DNA of 64,000 nt from Synechococcus sp. CBW1108 (GCF_015840335.1 NZ_CP060395.1:1835277-1899276), one strand, 5' to 3'; numbered from the stretch's first letter, positions 25,326 through 33,774 are shown. The notes: a model not told the origin generated them from the sequence alone. Numbers and translations are program-made.

Positions 25326-25850
25326 ATCTGGGATCCTCTATTGGGATTCTGGGAAAAGGTGTTGGAGGGGCGAACTTCTAAAAGTTTTTGCCTCTCAACA
25401 CTGAAATCATAGCATTATATAGGGTAGTTATGGTGCTGGATGCTCAAAAGTCATCAAAGGGCAACCAGTTCTGGTTCCTCCTGAGACGCTACGACCTCCA
25501 GAGCGACCGCATCTAGAACCTGATCGGCAACAGAGCGGTGATTGGTGGGGGAGAACAGATTCTTGAACTCGGTGCCGATGGTGGTGGAAAAGTAGGTCGG
25601 CGGCAAACGCCAGTGCTTGACCATCACAGCATTACTCAGGTTGCCATCGGAAGCGTGATCGGATGACTCCTGTTCCCACTGACAGACCTCGTGCGGATGG
25701 AAGAGACGATGACATCATGAGCAACATTTATAGTGCCCAGGTCAATGGAGGAGAAGTCGGTTGGCATTGGTCTGATCCTCTTTGGGATTCGGATAAAGGT
25801 CTTGGAGGGCGGGTTTCTTTGATTTTTTCGCCCTTAACACTCAACTCATC
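25326..25850. repeat. imperfect direct repeat of about 85 bp
   Basis: 25326-25410 and 25766-25850 share ATCCTCT..TGGGATTC..G..AAAGGT.TTGGAGGG and a later TCAACACT/TTAACACT-like block, roughly two-thirds identical by eye. The first copy is just upstream of the RHH-like gene at 25257, so the repeat may be duplicated promoter DNA. Confidence 0.5.
25454..25714 (-). pseudogene. possible C-terminal gene fragment
   Basis: A minus-strand frame without a good start reads HPHEVCQWEQESSDHASDGN, then VMVKHWRLPPTYFSTTIGTEFKNLFSPTNHRSVADQVLDAVALEVVASQEEPELVAL and a stop. It looks like protein and lies upstream of and parallel to the RHH-like operon, but I recognise no family. An internal ATG at 25624 would give 56 aa. 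The rest of 25306-26153 holds no gene I can support; the plus-strand frame at 25663-25944 crosses the direct repeat and is unconvincing. Confidence 0.35.
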
Positions 25851-26107
25851 GCAAAGAGAACTGAGTGTGAAGCATCAAGCGCTCTTGAATTGCGGAATGT
25901 TCCAGTTGGTTCTGCTGTGCCTGCTGCGGCACGCCTTTCTTTAGGTTTGCTTTAGGGTGAGTCGTTAGCAGAGTTTTTTTGGTTTTCTCTGGTCTTCCCG
26001 TGCTTCTTGGCATCGTTGCTTTTGCGGGGTTTGTTGTGGTTGAGGCATTGCTTAGGTTCGCCGCTTGACGCTCATAATATTGCGTTAAAGACTATGATTG
26101 CCACTTG

Positions 26108-26136
26108 AGGCACTGCTTTGCCGTTTCGAGGTGCCT
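26108..26136. promoter_or_regulatory. possible operator in front of the XRE gene
   Basis: AGGCAC at 26108-26113 and GTGCCT at 26131-26136 form a 6-bp inverted repeat 18 bases before the XRE start; another GTGCCT follows at about 26147. Autoregulation is common for such small XRE proteins. This is based on symmetry only. Confidence 0.3.
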
Positions 26137-26153
26137 GATGTATTGTGTGCCTT

Positions 26154-26405
26154 ATGGCAAAGCAAGTTCGGCTGACCCTCGCCAAGGCAATCGCAAAGTC
26201 AAATCTGCGTCGTGCGGAGGCGGGCGAGAAGGCAATCACGATGAATGGTTTGGCAGTTGCTGCGGGGGTGGCAGCAACCACCATCACCCGCTTGGCTCGG
26301 AACGATCAGAAGGCGGCATCAGCACTTTCTCTGGATCTGGCGGGGAAGATCGTGACGGTGCTTGATTGTGGGATTGAGGATTTGTTGGAGGTTGTCGAGG
26401 CGTAG
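26154..26405 (+). CDS. small XRE/Cro-like helix-turn-helix protein
   Basis: 83 aa from the ATG at 26154 (MAKQVRLTLAKAIAKSN). The HTH region is TMNGLAVAAGVAATTITRLARND followed by LSLDLAGKIVTVLDCGIEDLLEV, the classic Cro/C1 pattern of a helix pair and a C-terminal helix that closes the domain. Proteins of this size are phage repressors or antitoxins. No toxin gene follows; the downstream DNA is degraded. Confidence 0.75.
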   Translation: MAKQVRLTLAKAIAKSNLRRAEAGEKAITMNGLAVAAGVAATTITRLARNDQKAASALSLDLAGKIVTVLDCGIEDLLEVVEA

Positions 26406-26590
26406 TGCCCGTTCAGAATTGCTTTTCCAAAGCATCGGCAACAACCGCCTGAATCTTGTTGCCCAAATCTTATCTCGACCACTCCTCAGAAATCATCTCG
26501 GTTTGCTGGAGCACCAACTCAATCGGTGCCGCCTCTTGATCAGGCGGATACTTGTAGCGTTTCAGAATCCCTTCAAATCCTTGGCGGGTG
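26406..26590 (-). pseudogene. C-terminal remnant of a type I restriction R subunit
   Basis: The minus strand reads GILKRYKYPPDQEAAPIELVLQQTEM then ISEEWSR and a stop. This resembles the conserved C-terminal segment of HsdR-type proteins (lLrkygYPPdkqe.A...VL.Qae.l). Beyond the TAA the same frame continues DLGNKIQAVVADALEKQF, suggesting a further nonsense mutation. No helicase or nuclease part is left nearby; 26590-26850 holds only short broken frames. The assignment rests on one motif. Confidence 0.4.
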
Positions 26591-26850
26591 CTTCCTTCTT
26601 CGCTCTGCCTCGACCTCGTTTAGGCGCTGGTTCCCCCTCTGACCTCACTTATGCCAGTAGGTCATACAGACCGTCCAGACTTTCACCCGTGTCTTCGTCG
26701 TCTGCTTCTGGGGTGCTGAAGGTCGCTGAGTCGGTCACACGGTCTGGTCACTTCCTCCCATTCTCGCTTGTGGGACTGGGTTTTGCCCGTTATGCAGAGA
26801 TCGCATATCCCCTTTGGGTTTTATGATGGACGCTTGCCCGACCGTCACAC

Positions 26851-27003
26851 ATGGCGTCACCCACTCCTCGTTGCATCAACTGCCAGAACTTCAGCGGTTG
26901 CAATCGAACTGCTGGCGTCTGCAGGGTCTGGCAAGCACTGCTCCCTACTCAGGTGGCGTCCAGCAACCGTTGTGAGCATTGGACGGCCCCGTCGGTTCGG
27001 TAG
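26851..27003 (+). CDS. small Cys-rich protein
   Basis: 50 aa beginning MASPTPRCINCQNFSGCNRT and ending in a tail with CRVW and RCEHW. The C-x2-C pair and further Cys/His residues suggest a zinc-ribbon-like small protein. It shares its CI(N/T)CQ(N/H)F start and R-C-x-x-W end with the fragment at 29667-29858. Function unknown. The short length leaves some doubt that it is translated. Confidence 0.4.
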   Translation: MASPTPRCINCQNFSGCNRTAGVCRVWQALLPTQVASSNRCEHWTAPSVR

Positions 27004-27140
27004 CAGCGCAACGGTTGCGTCTCTACTTACAGTGATGCTCCGCCGCCTCATTCTTTTAATTCGGGACTATCGGTATCGGTTTCCCCCAGCAGTAAATTTT
27101 TTTGTGCCTCAAGTGCCAGCGCCTCGTACTTGTCTCTGAA

Positions 27141-28390
27141 GGGCACCTCGAAAAATACGACCAGCCCTTGCGTTGAGGCGACAATAGCTTATAATTTGGA
27201 TAGTTAATTGCATACCTGGTATGGGCCAGAGAGGCTTCTGGGCCGAGCAGCAGAGGGTTGAAAAGCTCAAAACTAAAAAACCTGTTCTTGAGCGACTTTC
27301 CCAGTCGATTCCTTGGGAATCATTTCGCCCACTGCTCGAAAGAGGTTATGCGCAAGAGCGGAAAAGCAATGCTGGTCGGCGGAGAATTGATCCTCTGATC
27401 CTCTTCAAAATGCTGGTGCTCCAACAGCTTTTCAATTTGAGCGATGATGACACTGAGTTCCAGGTAAATGATCGCCGTTCTTTTGAAGAGTTTGTTGGCT
27501 TAGGCGTAATGAACGATATTCCCGATGCTACTACTATCGCCTTTTTTAGAGAAAGGCTTCGTAAGGCTGGGGTAATCGAAGAGCTGTTTGAAAAGTTTGA
27601 GGCCTATCTCCGGTCCCAAGGCCTCGAAGCCCGTGGCGGGCAGATAATTGATGCAACGTTGGTTCCAGTGCCACGGCAGCGGAATAGCAGAGAAGACAAC
27701 AAGGAGATTAAAGAGAATCGCATGCCTGAAGGATGGGACGAAAACCCAAATCGATTGCAGCAAAAGGACTTAGATGCGCGATGGGTTAAAAAGAACGGCA
27801 TCAATCACTATGGCTACAAGAACAGTATCTGTATCGACGTTGAACATGGATTTATCAGACGCTATGCCGTGACACCGGCCAATATCCATGACAGTCAGAT
27901 GCTGCCGATGCTCCTCGATCCTGAGAACACAGATGATTATGTTTGGGCAGATTCTGCCTTTGCAGGCGAGCGCTTTGAAGACCTACTGGATCTTGGCGGT
28001 TTTGAAAGTTGCATTCACGAAAAAGGCAGCCGCAATCACCCGCTAAGCGACGCAGCCAAAGAGCGTAACCGTATTAAATCAGCAATTAGAGCTTGTGTGG
28101 AACATGTTTTTGGCTGCATGACCATGTCTATGGGTGGCAAGATGACTAGAAAGATTGGGCTTGAGAAAAACAAAGCATGGTGGGGTCTCAAGAATCTGAC
28201 ATTTAACTTCTTGCGATATCTTCTAAGAGCAAATCGTGCATTTGCACTCGCATGAGTAATAATTTTCATGAGGCTGCCTGATTCAATTTAGTCGTTTTGT
28301 TGTGCAAATTATTAGATCGTTTGGCGCCGCAAGGCGTTTTTTTTTTGCAAGCGGCTGTAGGTGTGAAATTCTTGATTTTTCGAGGTCCCC
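27141..28390 (+). mobile_element. IS5-family element
   Basis: 1250 bp. The ends are GGGCACCTCGAAAAAT and, inward from the right, GGGGACCTCGAAAAAT. A 4-bp duplication TGAA lies at 27137-27140 and 28391-28394. One intact transposase. It interrupts the iron-permease-like gene; a read-through of the broken gene into the element creates the longer open frame ending at 28266. Confidence 0.92.
27221..28255 (+). CDS. IS5-family transposase
   Basis: 344-aa DDE transposase. The N-terminal domain has DPLILFKMLVLQQLFNLSDDDTEFQVNDRRSF. Catalytic positions are GQIIDATLVPVPRQRN (D), DDYVWADSAFAGE (D) and RNRIKSAIRACVEHVFGCM (the E of the Y/R-rich motif). Length is typical of the IS5 group. It appears intact. 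The base composition is AT-richer than the core genes. Confidence 0.95.
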   Translation: MGQRGFWAEQQRVEKLKTKKPVLERLSQSIPWESFRPLLERGYAQERKSNAGRRRIDPLILFKMLVLQQLFNLSDDDTEFQVNDRRSFEEFVGLGVMNDIPDATTIAFFRERLRKAGVIEELFEKFEAYLRSQGLEARGGQIIDATLVPVPRQRNSREDNKEIKENRMPEGWDENPNRLQQKDLDARWVKKNGINHYGYKNSICIDVEHGFIRRYAVTPANIHDSQMLPMLLDPENTDDYVWADSAFAGERFEDLLDLGGFESCIHEKGSRNHPLSDAAKERNRIKSAIRACVEHVFGCMTMSMGGKMTRKIGLEKNKAWWGLKNLTFNFLRYLLRANRAFALA

Positions 28391-28736
28391 TGAAGTAATC
28401 CTGTTGCTGTTCGGTCAGTTCCTCCAAATCAAGAAGGGCATTATGCGCTCCCTTGGTTGCCCGGATCAGTTCGTCTAATTTGATTTGCACCGCCTCGGCA
28501 TCCCTGTTCTGGGTGTGCTGAATCAGGAATGCCATTAGAAAAGTGATGATTGTCGTGGCGGTATTGATTGCCAACTGCCAGGTATCGCTGTAATCAAATA
28601 TGGGACCACTCAGTAACCATAGTCCGACGACTGCGCAAGCAACTGTGAATGTGCCTGATCTACCTGATGTCTTGGCGGCAATCTTTGAGAATTGTTCGTA
28701 CCAACTTTTTTGCTTCACTGATTTTGGGCTTTCCTT

Positions 28737-29057
28737 CTACGCTACTCGTTTTTTCTTGACCACTCTGGATGTCTGACGCTGCTTAGTCGGCTGGTGCTGC
28801 CTGCATGTCCACTGGTTGCTCTTTGGGACCATTCCGCAGTGCTCACAGCCAGTTGTAGGCGCTTCTTTAACCCAGTTGGCAGGTCGTGTACTCACGAGCT
28901 CTCTGCGTGACGGGTCATTGCCTCTACCGCGTTGGTAGCGACCAAGAGCAGCAGGCGCAGGGGTCACAAATCCTGTTTCCAGGCAACGGAACAAGAGGTT
29001 CTGCCCCCGAAGGTTTTGGATGTTGAACGCTGAAGGACTTACCGACTCGTCGCCCAC
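28737..29057 (-). CDS. phage-like hypothetical with C-terminal zinc-finger motif
   Basis: About 106 aa from a GTG at 29057; an ATG at 29162 is in frame but overlaps the upstream gene. FNIQNLRGQNLLFRCLETGFVTPAPAALGRYQRGRGNDPSRRE resembles small DNA-associated proteins of cyanobacterial phages and islands (fRcleTG.v...g...yqr.rgid...R). The C-terminus has CEHCGMVPKSNQWTCRQHQ, a possible zinc site, and a basic tail. The function is unknown. Confidence 0.5.
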   Translation of the reverse strand: MGDESVSPSAFNIQNLRGQNLLFRCLETGFVTPAPAALGRYQRGRGNDPSRRELVSTRPANWVKEAPTTGCEHCGMVPKSNQWTCRQHQPTKQRQTSRVVKKKRVA

Positions 29058-29233
29058 CGCAGTGCTCCAACAGCAATAGAAAGTCCCACCATTGTGTTCC
29101 AGGCGATTGCTTTGCGGGCGCTGAGTCGCAGCAGAAAGGGTGGCAGGGTCTTGTGGCGACACAGCAGCAGGGAAGTGCTGATCAACAGGTAGGCGGCGGG
29201 GATGCCCACTGCCAGCAGCAACTCTGTGGTCAC
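29039..29233 (-). CDS. small membrane protein, two helices
   Basis: 64 aa with hydrophobic segments LLLAVGIPAAYLLISTSLLL and AWNTMVGLSIAVGALRW joined by a basic loop (RLSARKA). Its ATG overlaps the stop of the LprI-like gene (ATGA), so they form an operon. No family is recognised. Confidence 0.55.
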   Translation of the reverse strand: MTTELLLAVGIPAAYLLISTSLLLCRHKTLPPFLLRLSARKAIAWNTMVGLSIAVGALRWATSR

Positions 29234-29595
29234 GGCGTCCTCTCAGGGTCTCCTTGGTTGTTCAGCGGACGGAACTCCTTTAGCAGTGCCCGATTAAGAT
29301 TGTCATTGCAACTCACCACCAACTGCGGGTAGATGGTGCCGTCTTTGTAGGGGGCATAGGCGTGGGCGCAAAGTGCTCGGGTTGCCTCCTGCCACTGCCT
29401 CAGGAGTGCCTTGCGGATCTTGCGCTTTAACTGGTCAGTGGACTGCTCCCAGGACAGGCCGGCGCAGTAGCGCATCTCCACTGTGTTCTCACCAAGGCAC
29501 TGGATCTTGGGTCCCTGGGCGTAAGCGGCAGGAACCAACACCAGCAGGGCACCAAGCAGCAGCAGGCGCTTTATCGGGGTCTTGAGCGGGGTCAT
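29230..29595 (-). CDS. LprI-like (DUF1311) secreted protein
   Basis: 121 aa from the ATG at 29595 (MTPLKTPIKRLLLLGALLVL); an ATG at 29682 lacks a sensible N-terminus. A signal peptide ending VPAAYAQG is followed by CLGENTVEMRYCAGLSWEQSTDQLKRKIRKAL, the DUF1311 pattern also found in the lysozyme inhibitor LprI, with four cysteines in the mature part. It is likely periplasmic. The role as an inhibitor is inferred from the family only. Confidence 0.65.
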   Translation of the reverse strand: MTPLKTPIKRLLLLGALLVLVPAAYAQGPKIQCLGENTVEMRYCAGLSWEQSTDQLKRKIRKALLRQWQEATRALCAHAYAPYKDGTIYPQLVVSCNDNLNRALLKEFRPLNNQGDPERTP

Positions 29596-29666
29596 AAAGA
29601 CACGGTATGGGCGTTGGACGCTGGAGGCGACCGCCGGAGTGCCAAGGGTCTCAATGGACTCCTTGA

Positions 29667-29858
29667 CCCTGCCGCTCCTCAAGCGTCTGTATCACCTGTC
29701 AGCACTTCCGCTACGAGGTCGGTAGGCACTGCGTCACCTTGCTGACCTGTCCGATTCACCAGGGTCTGATTCCCCAGGGCGAGCACCTCACCAAGCGGTG
29801 CTCTCAGTGGGTGCCGCGGCAGGAGGTGGCGACGGGGTGGTGTCCTGAGGGTGGTTAG
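29667..29858 (+). pseudogene. Cys-rich protein fragment lacking a start
   Basis: The open frame after a TGA reads PCRSSSVCITCQHFRYEVGRH, then CVTLLTCPIHQGLIPQGEHLTKRCSQWVPRQEVATGWCPEGG and a stop. It contains C-x2-C, a His/Cys pair and a final R-C-x-x-W. There is no ATG, GTG or TTG start in frame, so it looks like the 3' part of a gene. It is homologous to 30049-30264 and shares its layout with 26851-27003. Confidence 0.45.
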
Positions 29859-30048
29859 TGCCTTGAGTGTGTCCGCCTGAACACCTGCGGCAATCACCCC
29901 ATGGCGTGAGTGTAAATGCCTAATAGCGTTAGCGAGTCGTCATGAGCGACGGGAAGCATGTCCCTGGCGGCGTCGAAACTGTCAGGGATTTTTTTGTGAA
30001 CAAACCTTGCCCCTGCTCGCGCTCAATACCAGTGCCTGCCGTTAATGA

Positions 30049-30264
30049 ATGGACTATGGCGGTGTTCGACCCGTCCATAGGTTGAGGAAGCGGGCGGAGA
30101 TTTCGTCCCCGTCGCTCACGCCCTGCTCCTCCCTCAAGCAGCGCCAGGTCTGGGACTCTCTGGGCGAGCACCTGAGTCGGAGGTGTCGTGAGTGGGTTGG
30201 TCGGCAGGAGGTGGCGGTTGGGTTAGGTGGCGTGGAACCATCGCTCATCCCCGGTGTTATCTAG
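30049..30264 (+). pseudogene. second Cys-rich fragment
   Basis: Residues QVWDSLGEHLSRRCREWVGRQEVAVGL align with QGLIPQGEHLTKRCSQWVPRQEVATGW of 29667-29858, and DNA identity is visible around GGGCGAGCACCT and CGGCAGGAGGTGGC. The N-terminal CxxC part is missing. The DNA from 29859 to 30451 otherwise shows only a doubtful 47-codon frame (29942-30085) and no supported gene. Confidence 0.4.
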
Positions 30265-30449
30265 TGCTGGACTGCCTTTTCGCCATTCGGGCATCCAACA
30301 CCACATGACTGTGAATCCAACACCACTTCCAACACCCATGTGCGGGTACCGTGTGGCACCATTAGACAACTGCTGACCCACCAATTTCGGTCGCCATCAG
30401 GGTTTTGGGCGGGTTTAGGAGGGGGTGACCCCGCCAGAAACCTGTTCTA

Positions 30450-30461
30450 AACGGAGAGGGA
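30450..30461 (-). repeat. possible right attachment core in tRNA-Ser
   Basis: AACGGAGAGGGA (plus strand) covers the last bases of the tRNA-Ser acceptor and T-stem and two bases beyond. The same 12 bases recur at 13173-13184. Integration at a tRNA 3' end keeps the tRNA intact on one side, as seen here. Confidence 0.45.
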
Positions 30462-30540
30462 GGGATTCGAACCCTCGACAAGAGTTGCCTCCTGTAACTC
30501 CTTAGCAGGGAGCCGCTTTCAACCACTCAGCCACCTCTCC
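30452..30540 (-). tRNA. tRNA-Ser (anticodon GCT)
   Basis: Minus-strand 89-nt class II tRNA. The acceptor GGAGAGG pairs with the 3' CCTCTCC, discriminator G. The anticodon loop CTGCTAA gives GCT, reading AGC and AGU. A long variable arm (CAGGAGGCAACTCTTG region) and a GGTTCGAATCC T-arm are present. It lies 18 bases downstream of alr. Confidence 0.95.
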
Positions 30541-30558
30541 AGCAGCTTGACGAGCTTA

Positions 30559-31776
30559 TCAGTGAGCCCCGGGGGTGGGCCCCTCCCAGGCGGCCTGGGC
30601 GGCGGTGAGTCGGGGCAGCCGGTGCTTGAACCCACAGAGAATTTCCCAGGGGATGGTTTGGCAGCGCTCGCTCCAGTCGGAGGGGCGGATCTGCTGGTCG
30701 CCGTCCTGCCCCAGCAGGGTTACCACCGAGCCCGATTCCAGGGCCGGGCAGTCGGAGGCATCCAATACCAGCTGGTCCATGGTGATGGCCCCTACCTGGG
30801 GTATGCGCTGGCCTTGGAAGAGCACCTCGAGTTGATTCGAGAGCTGCCTGGGCACGCCATCGGCATAGCCGATGCCGACCACGGCGAGGCGGCTTGGCCG
30901 TCTGGTGTGGAAGCTGTGGCCGTAGCTCACCCCGGTGCCGGCGGGAACCTCCCTGATCAGGCTTACCCGAGCGTGCAGGGCCATGGCCGGCTCCAGGGGG
31001 ATGACGCTGGCCAGGTGGGGGGCGGGGCTATGGCCATAGAGGGCGAGACCGACTCGCACCAGGTCGTAATGGAGGCCCCCGCTGCGCAGGGTGGCGGCGG
31101 AATTGGCGAGGTGGCAGCTGAGTCCCTCCAGGTTCTGGTTGCCTAGGGCTTGCAACACACTTTCGAAGCGCTGTTGCTGCCGGGCGGTGAGCCCATCATC
31201 TGCAGCGGGTGGGACATCGGCACTGGCCAGGTGGGAGTAGAGGCCGGCCAGTTGCACGGCGTCCAGTTCGCCAATGGCCGCCACCAGCCTGGGGCCTTCT
31301 GGCCAGTCAGCCCCCAGCCGGGCCATGCCGGTGTCGAGCTTCAATTGCAGCTGCATGGGCCGGCCTTGGCCGCTGGCCAGGTTTTGGCAGACCAGGGCTT
31401 CGCGCATGCCGCTGATGGTGGGCATCAGTTGCCAGCGCAGGCAGCTGCGCAGTTCTTCGACCTGGGTCAGGTTGCCCAGCACCAGGATCGGCGCTTCGAT
31501 GCCGGCCCGGCGCAGTTCGATGCCCTCAGCCAGGGTGGCAACACCGCACTGGCTGGCTCCGCCGGAGAGGGCGGCCCTGGCCACAGGCACCGAGCCGTGG
31601 CCGTAGCCATCGGCTTTCACCACGGCCATCAAGCTGGTTGCTGGGCCGATTCGGCGCTTGAGGCTGCGGGCATTGGCACTGATTGCAGCGGTGTTCACCT
31701 CCACCCAGGCCCGCTGACGGGCCAGTCCGGCTTCAGCGGTCTCAGCGCTCCAGCTGGCCTCGGTGGCCTGGGTCAC
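30559..31776 (-). CDS. alr: alanine racemase
   Basis: 405-aa PLP enzyme making D-alanine for peptidoglycan. Lys54 in MAVVKADGYGHG forms the Schiff base. KLDTGMARLG, CHLANSAA, VRVGLALYGHSP and the catalytic-tyrosine region GTGVSYGHSF are present; VGIGYADGVPR and ITMDQLVLD complete the beta domain. Normal length. Divergent from the HNH gene; tRNA-Ser follows. Confidence 0.96.
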   Translation of the reverse strand: MTQATEASWSAETAEAGLARQRAWVEVNTAAISANARSLKRRIGPATSLMAVVKADGYGHGSVPVARAALSGGASQCGVATLAEGIELRRAGIEAPILVLGNLTQVEELRSCLRWQLMPTISGMREALVCQNLASGQGRPMQLQLKLDTGMARLGADWPEGPRLVAAIGELDAVQLAGLYSHLASADVPPAADDGLTARQQQRFESVLQALGNQNLEGLSCHLANSAATLRSGGLHYDLVRVGLALYGHSPAPHLASVIPLEPAMALHARVSLIREVPAGTGVSYGHSFHTRRPSRLAVVGIGYADGVPRQLSNQLEVLFQGQRIPQVGAITMDQLVLDASDCPALESGSVVTLLGQDGDQQIRPSDWSERCQTIPWEILCGFKHRLPRLTAAQAAWEGPTPGAH

Positions 31777-31826
31777 GGATTGAAGGCGAGATTGCGACTA
31801 GCATGCCGCCTCACACGGGTGCTGGC

Positions 31827-32330
31827 ATGGGCCAAGTTCTCGTTCTGAATGCGTCCTACGAGCCCCTCAACATCACCACCTGGCGACGGGCCCTGGTGAT
31901 GGTGCTCAAGGGGAAGGCGGAGGGTCTTGAACATGATTCTTCCCGTTGGATTCGGGGAGACACCATGCTGCCCACCGTGATTCGGCTGCGTCAGTACGTG
32001 CGCGTTCCCTATAAACAGCTTCCCCTCACCCGCCGCAACCTCTTCCATCGCGATGGCCACCGATGTCAGTACTGCGGCAGCAGTGCCGACCAGCTTTCGA
32101 TTGACCATGTGGTGCCCCGCAGCCGGGGCGGGCTCGACACCTGGGAGAATGTGATCACCGCCTGCCTGCCCTGCAACGTGCGTAAGGGCAATCGCACCCC
32201 CCGGGAAGCGGGCATGCCCCTGATGGCCAAACCCCATCGCCCCCTCAGCAGCCTTCGCTTCGAGGCCGCTCGCCAGATCTCTGCGGGCCGCCATGGAGAG
32301 TGGGCCAAATATGTGATTGGGGCCGCCTAG
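31827..32330 (+). CDS. HNH endonuclease family protein
   Basis: 167 aa from the ATG at 31827 ([20 protein letters not shown]). [23 protein letters not shown]...[19 protein letters not shown] is the HNH fold with two CxxC zinc pairs and the central H. This protein type is widely conserved in cyanobacteria; its cellular role is not well established. The stop overlaps that of the convergent prfA by 4 bases. The longer open frame upstream belongs to the alr region. Confidence 0.9.
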   Translation: MGQVLVLNASYEPLNITTWRRALVMVLKGKAEGLEHDSSRWIRGDTMLPTVIRLRQYVRVPYKQLPLTRRNLFHRDGHRCQYCGSSADQLSIDHVVPRSRGGLDTWENVITACLPCNVRKGNRTPREAGMPLMAKPHRPLSSLRFEAARQISAGRHGEWAKYVIGAA

Positions 32331-33424
32331 CTGGACACCTGTTTCGCCAGCTCCTCGAGCTGGCGGCCCTGATCCGCGGCGACGCAGGCGCCGATCAGGT
32401 CGTGCAGTTGGCCATTGAGGATGGGTTCAAGCGCAAAATTCTTGCCGAGGCGGTGATCGGTAGTGCGGTTGTCCTTGACGTTGTAGGTGCGGATCTTCTC
32501 GCTGCGATCGCCGCTGCCTACTTGGGCCAACCTGGCCGAGCGCTGCTCGGCATTGGCTTCGGCCAGCTGGCGCTCGTAGAGCTTGGCCCGCAGGATCTCC
32601 ATGGCCCGTTCCCGGTTCTGAAGCTGGGAGCGCTCCTGGGTGCAGAACACCCGGATGCCGGTGGGTTTGTGCAGCAGATCCACGGCCGTTTCCACCTTGT
32701 TGACGTTCTGGCCGCCGGCCCCGCCGGAGCGGGCGGTGCTGATCTCGATCTCGGTGGGATCGATCTGCACCTCAACTGGGTCCGCCTCCGGCATCACGGC
32801 CACCGTGGCGGTGGAGGTGTGGACCCGGCCCTGGGCTTCGGTGGCCGGCACGCGTTGCACCCGATGCACGCCGGCCTCGAATTTCAGCTGACTGAATACG
32901 CCTTCTCCCTTGACCGCCAGGATCAATTCCTTGTACCCCCCAAGCTCTGCTTCGGAGGCACTCACCGGCTCCACCCGCCAGCCCATGCTCTGGGCGTAGC
33001 GCTCGTACATGCGGGCCAGGTCTCCAGCCCAGATGGCGGCTTCATCCCCCCCGGCCCCGGCCCGGATCTCCAGCATCACGCTGCGCCGATCGCGGGGATC
33101 CTGGGGTAGCAGGGCCAGGGTGAGTTTGGCGCGGAGCGCGCCGATTGAGCCGGCCAGGCAGGTGAGCTCCTCCTGGGCCAGCTCTTCCATGGCGAGGTCG
33201 CCTCGGTGCTGCTTCAGCAGCGCCCGGGCTTCGCACTCTTCCCGTTCGAGCTTTTGGAGTAGCAGGTGGTCGAGCACCAGGGGCTCGAGGCGGGACCGTT
33301 CCCGGGCAATTGCCTGCAACTGGCTGGGGTTGGATGCAACGGCCGGATCGGCAAGCTGGCGTTCGAGGGTCTCGAAGGTGCAGCGAGCCGTTTCCAGGCG
33401 CTCATGGAGCAGGGAGGGATTCAA
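32327..33424 (-). CDS. prfA: peptide chain release factor 1
   Basis: 365 aa. It recognises UAA and UAG stop codons and triggers peptide release. The P-A-T tripeptide for stop recognition is in [13 protein letters not shown], and the catalytic GGQ is in [11 protein letters not shown]. The N-terminal helical domain and the C-terminal [23 protein letters not shown] are typical. It ends the ribosomal gene cluster, downstream of rpmE. Confidence 0.96.
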   Translation of the reverse strand: MNPSLLHERLETARCTFETLERQLADPAVASNPSQLQAIARERSRLEPLVLDHLLLQKLEREECEARALLKQHRGDLAMEELAQEELTCLAGSIGALRAKLTLALLPQDPRDRRSVMLEIRAGAGGDEAAIWAGDLARMYERYAQSMGWRVEPVSASEAELGGYKELILAVKGEGVFSQLKFEAGVHRVQRVPATEAQGRVHTSTATVAVMPEADPVEVQIDPTEIEISTARSGGAGGQNVNKVETAVDLLHKPTGIRVFCTQERSQLQNRERAMEILRAKLYERQLAEANAEQRSARLAQVGSGDRSEKIRTYNVKDNRTTDHRLGKNFALEPILNGQLHDLIGACVAADQGRQLEELAKQVSS

Positions 33425-33442
33425 TCAGGCCAGGCCCAGGTA

Positions 33443-33742
33443 TCAGGCTTCCGGAGCTGCAGGGGTAGGTTCCGCAGCGGTTTCGCTAGGGGCTGCTTTT
33501 TTGGCGCCAGCTGTTGCACCGGCACCTGAGTCAACCCCACCCATGCCGTATTTGCGCATGAAGCGATCCACCCGTCCCTCGGTGTCGAGAATCTTCTGGG
33601 TACCCGTGTAGAAGGGGTGGTTACCGCTCCACACATCAACATGGAGTTCCGGGGAGGTCGAGCCGGTGGTCATGACCACCTCTCCGTTGCAGATCACTTT
33701 GGCCTCTGGATACCAGGTGGGATGGATATCAGCCTTGGGCAT
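33443..33742 (-). CDS. rpmE: 50S ribosomal protein L31
   Basis: 99 aa, MPKADIHPTWYPEAKVICNGEVVMTTGST...HPFYTGTQKILDTEGRVDRFMRKYGM. Only one cysteine of the zinc motif remains, so this is the zinc-free (C-minus) form. An Ala/Pro/Glu-rich tail of about 25 residues extends the usual length. It sits between rpsI and prfA. Confidence 0.95.
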   Translation of the reverse strand: MPKADIHPTWYPEAKVICNGEVVMTTGSTSPELHVDVWSGNHPFYTGTQKILDTEGRVDRFMRKYGMGGVDSGAGATAGAKKAAPSETAAEPTPAAPEA

Positions 33743-33774
33743 GACAAAAATGTGGGATTGGCGAGGAGAAGAGA

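Larger units (their letters stand above)
27048..28718 (-). pseudogene. low-affinity iron permease-like gene split by IS5
   Basis: The N-terminal part (28718-28391) begins [19 protein letters not shown] and carries two membrane segments ([18 protein letters not shown] and [19 protein letters not shown]) plus [26 protein letters not shown], the hallmark of the small cyanobacterial and proteobacterial iron-permease-like family. The C-terminal part is at 27140-27048. Joining at the TTCA duplication gives [13 protein letters not shown] then RDKYEALALEAQKNLLLG and a stop, an uninterrupted protein of about 140 aa. Iron transport is a family label with little direct proof. Confidence 0.85.

Noticed and set aside
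25663-25944. 93-codon plus-strand frame
   Set aside because: No family resemblance; it runs through one copy of a direct repeat.
26362-27139. two overlapping plus-strand frames after the XRE gene
   Set aside because: Composition is Ser/Arg/Leu-rich without motifs, and the opposite strand carries recognisable gene remnants.
28266-28390. C-terminal part of the 150-codon frame ([18 protein letters not shown]...)
   Set aside because: This is translation of the IS5 end; the true C-terminus is on the other side of the element.
29679-30171. minus-strand frames at 29679-29897 and 29929-30171
   Set aside because: The plus strand of the same DNA shows the repeated Cys-rich protein pattern, so these are shadows.
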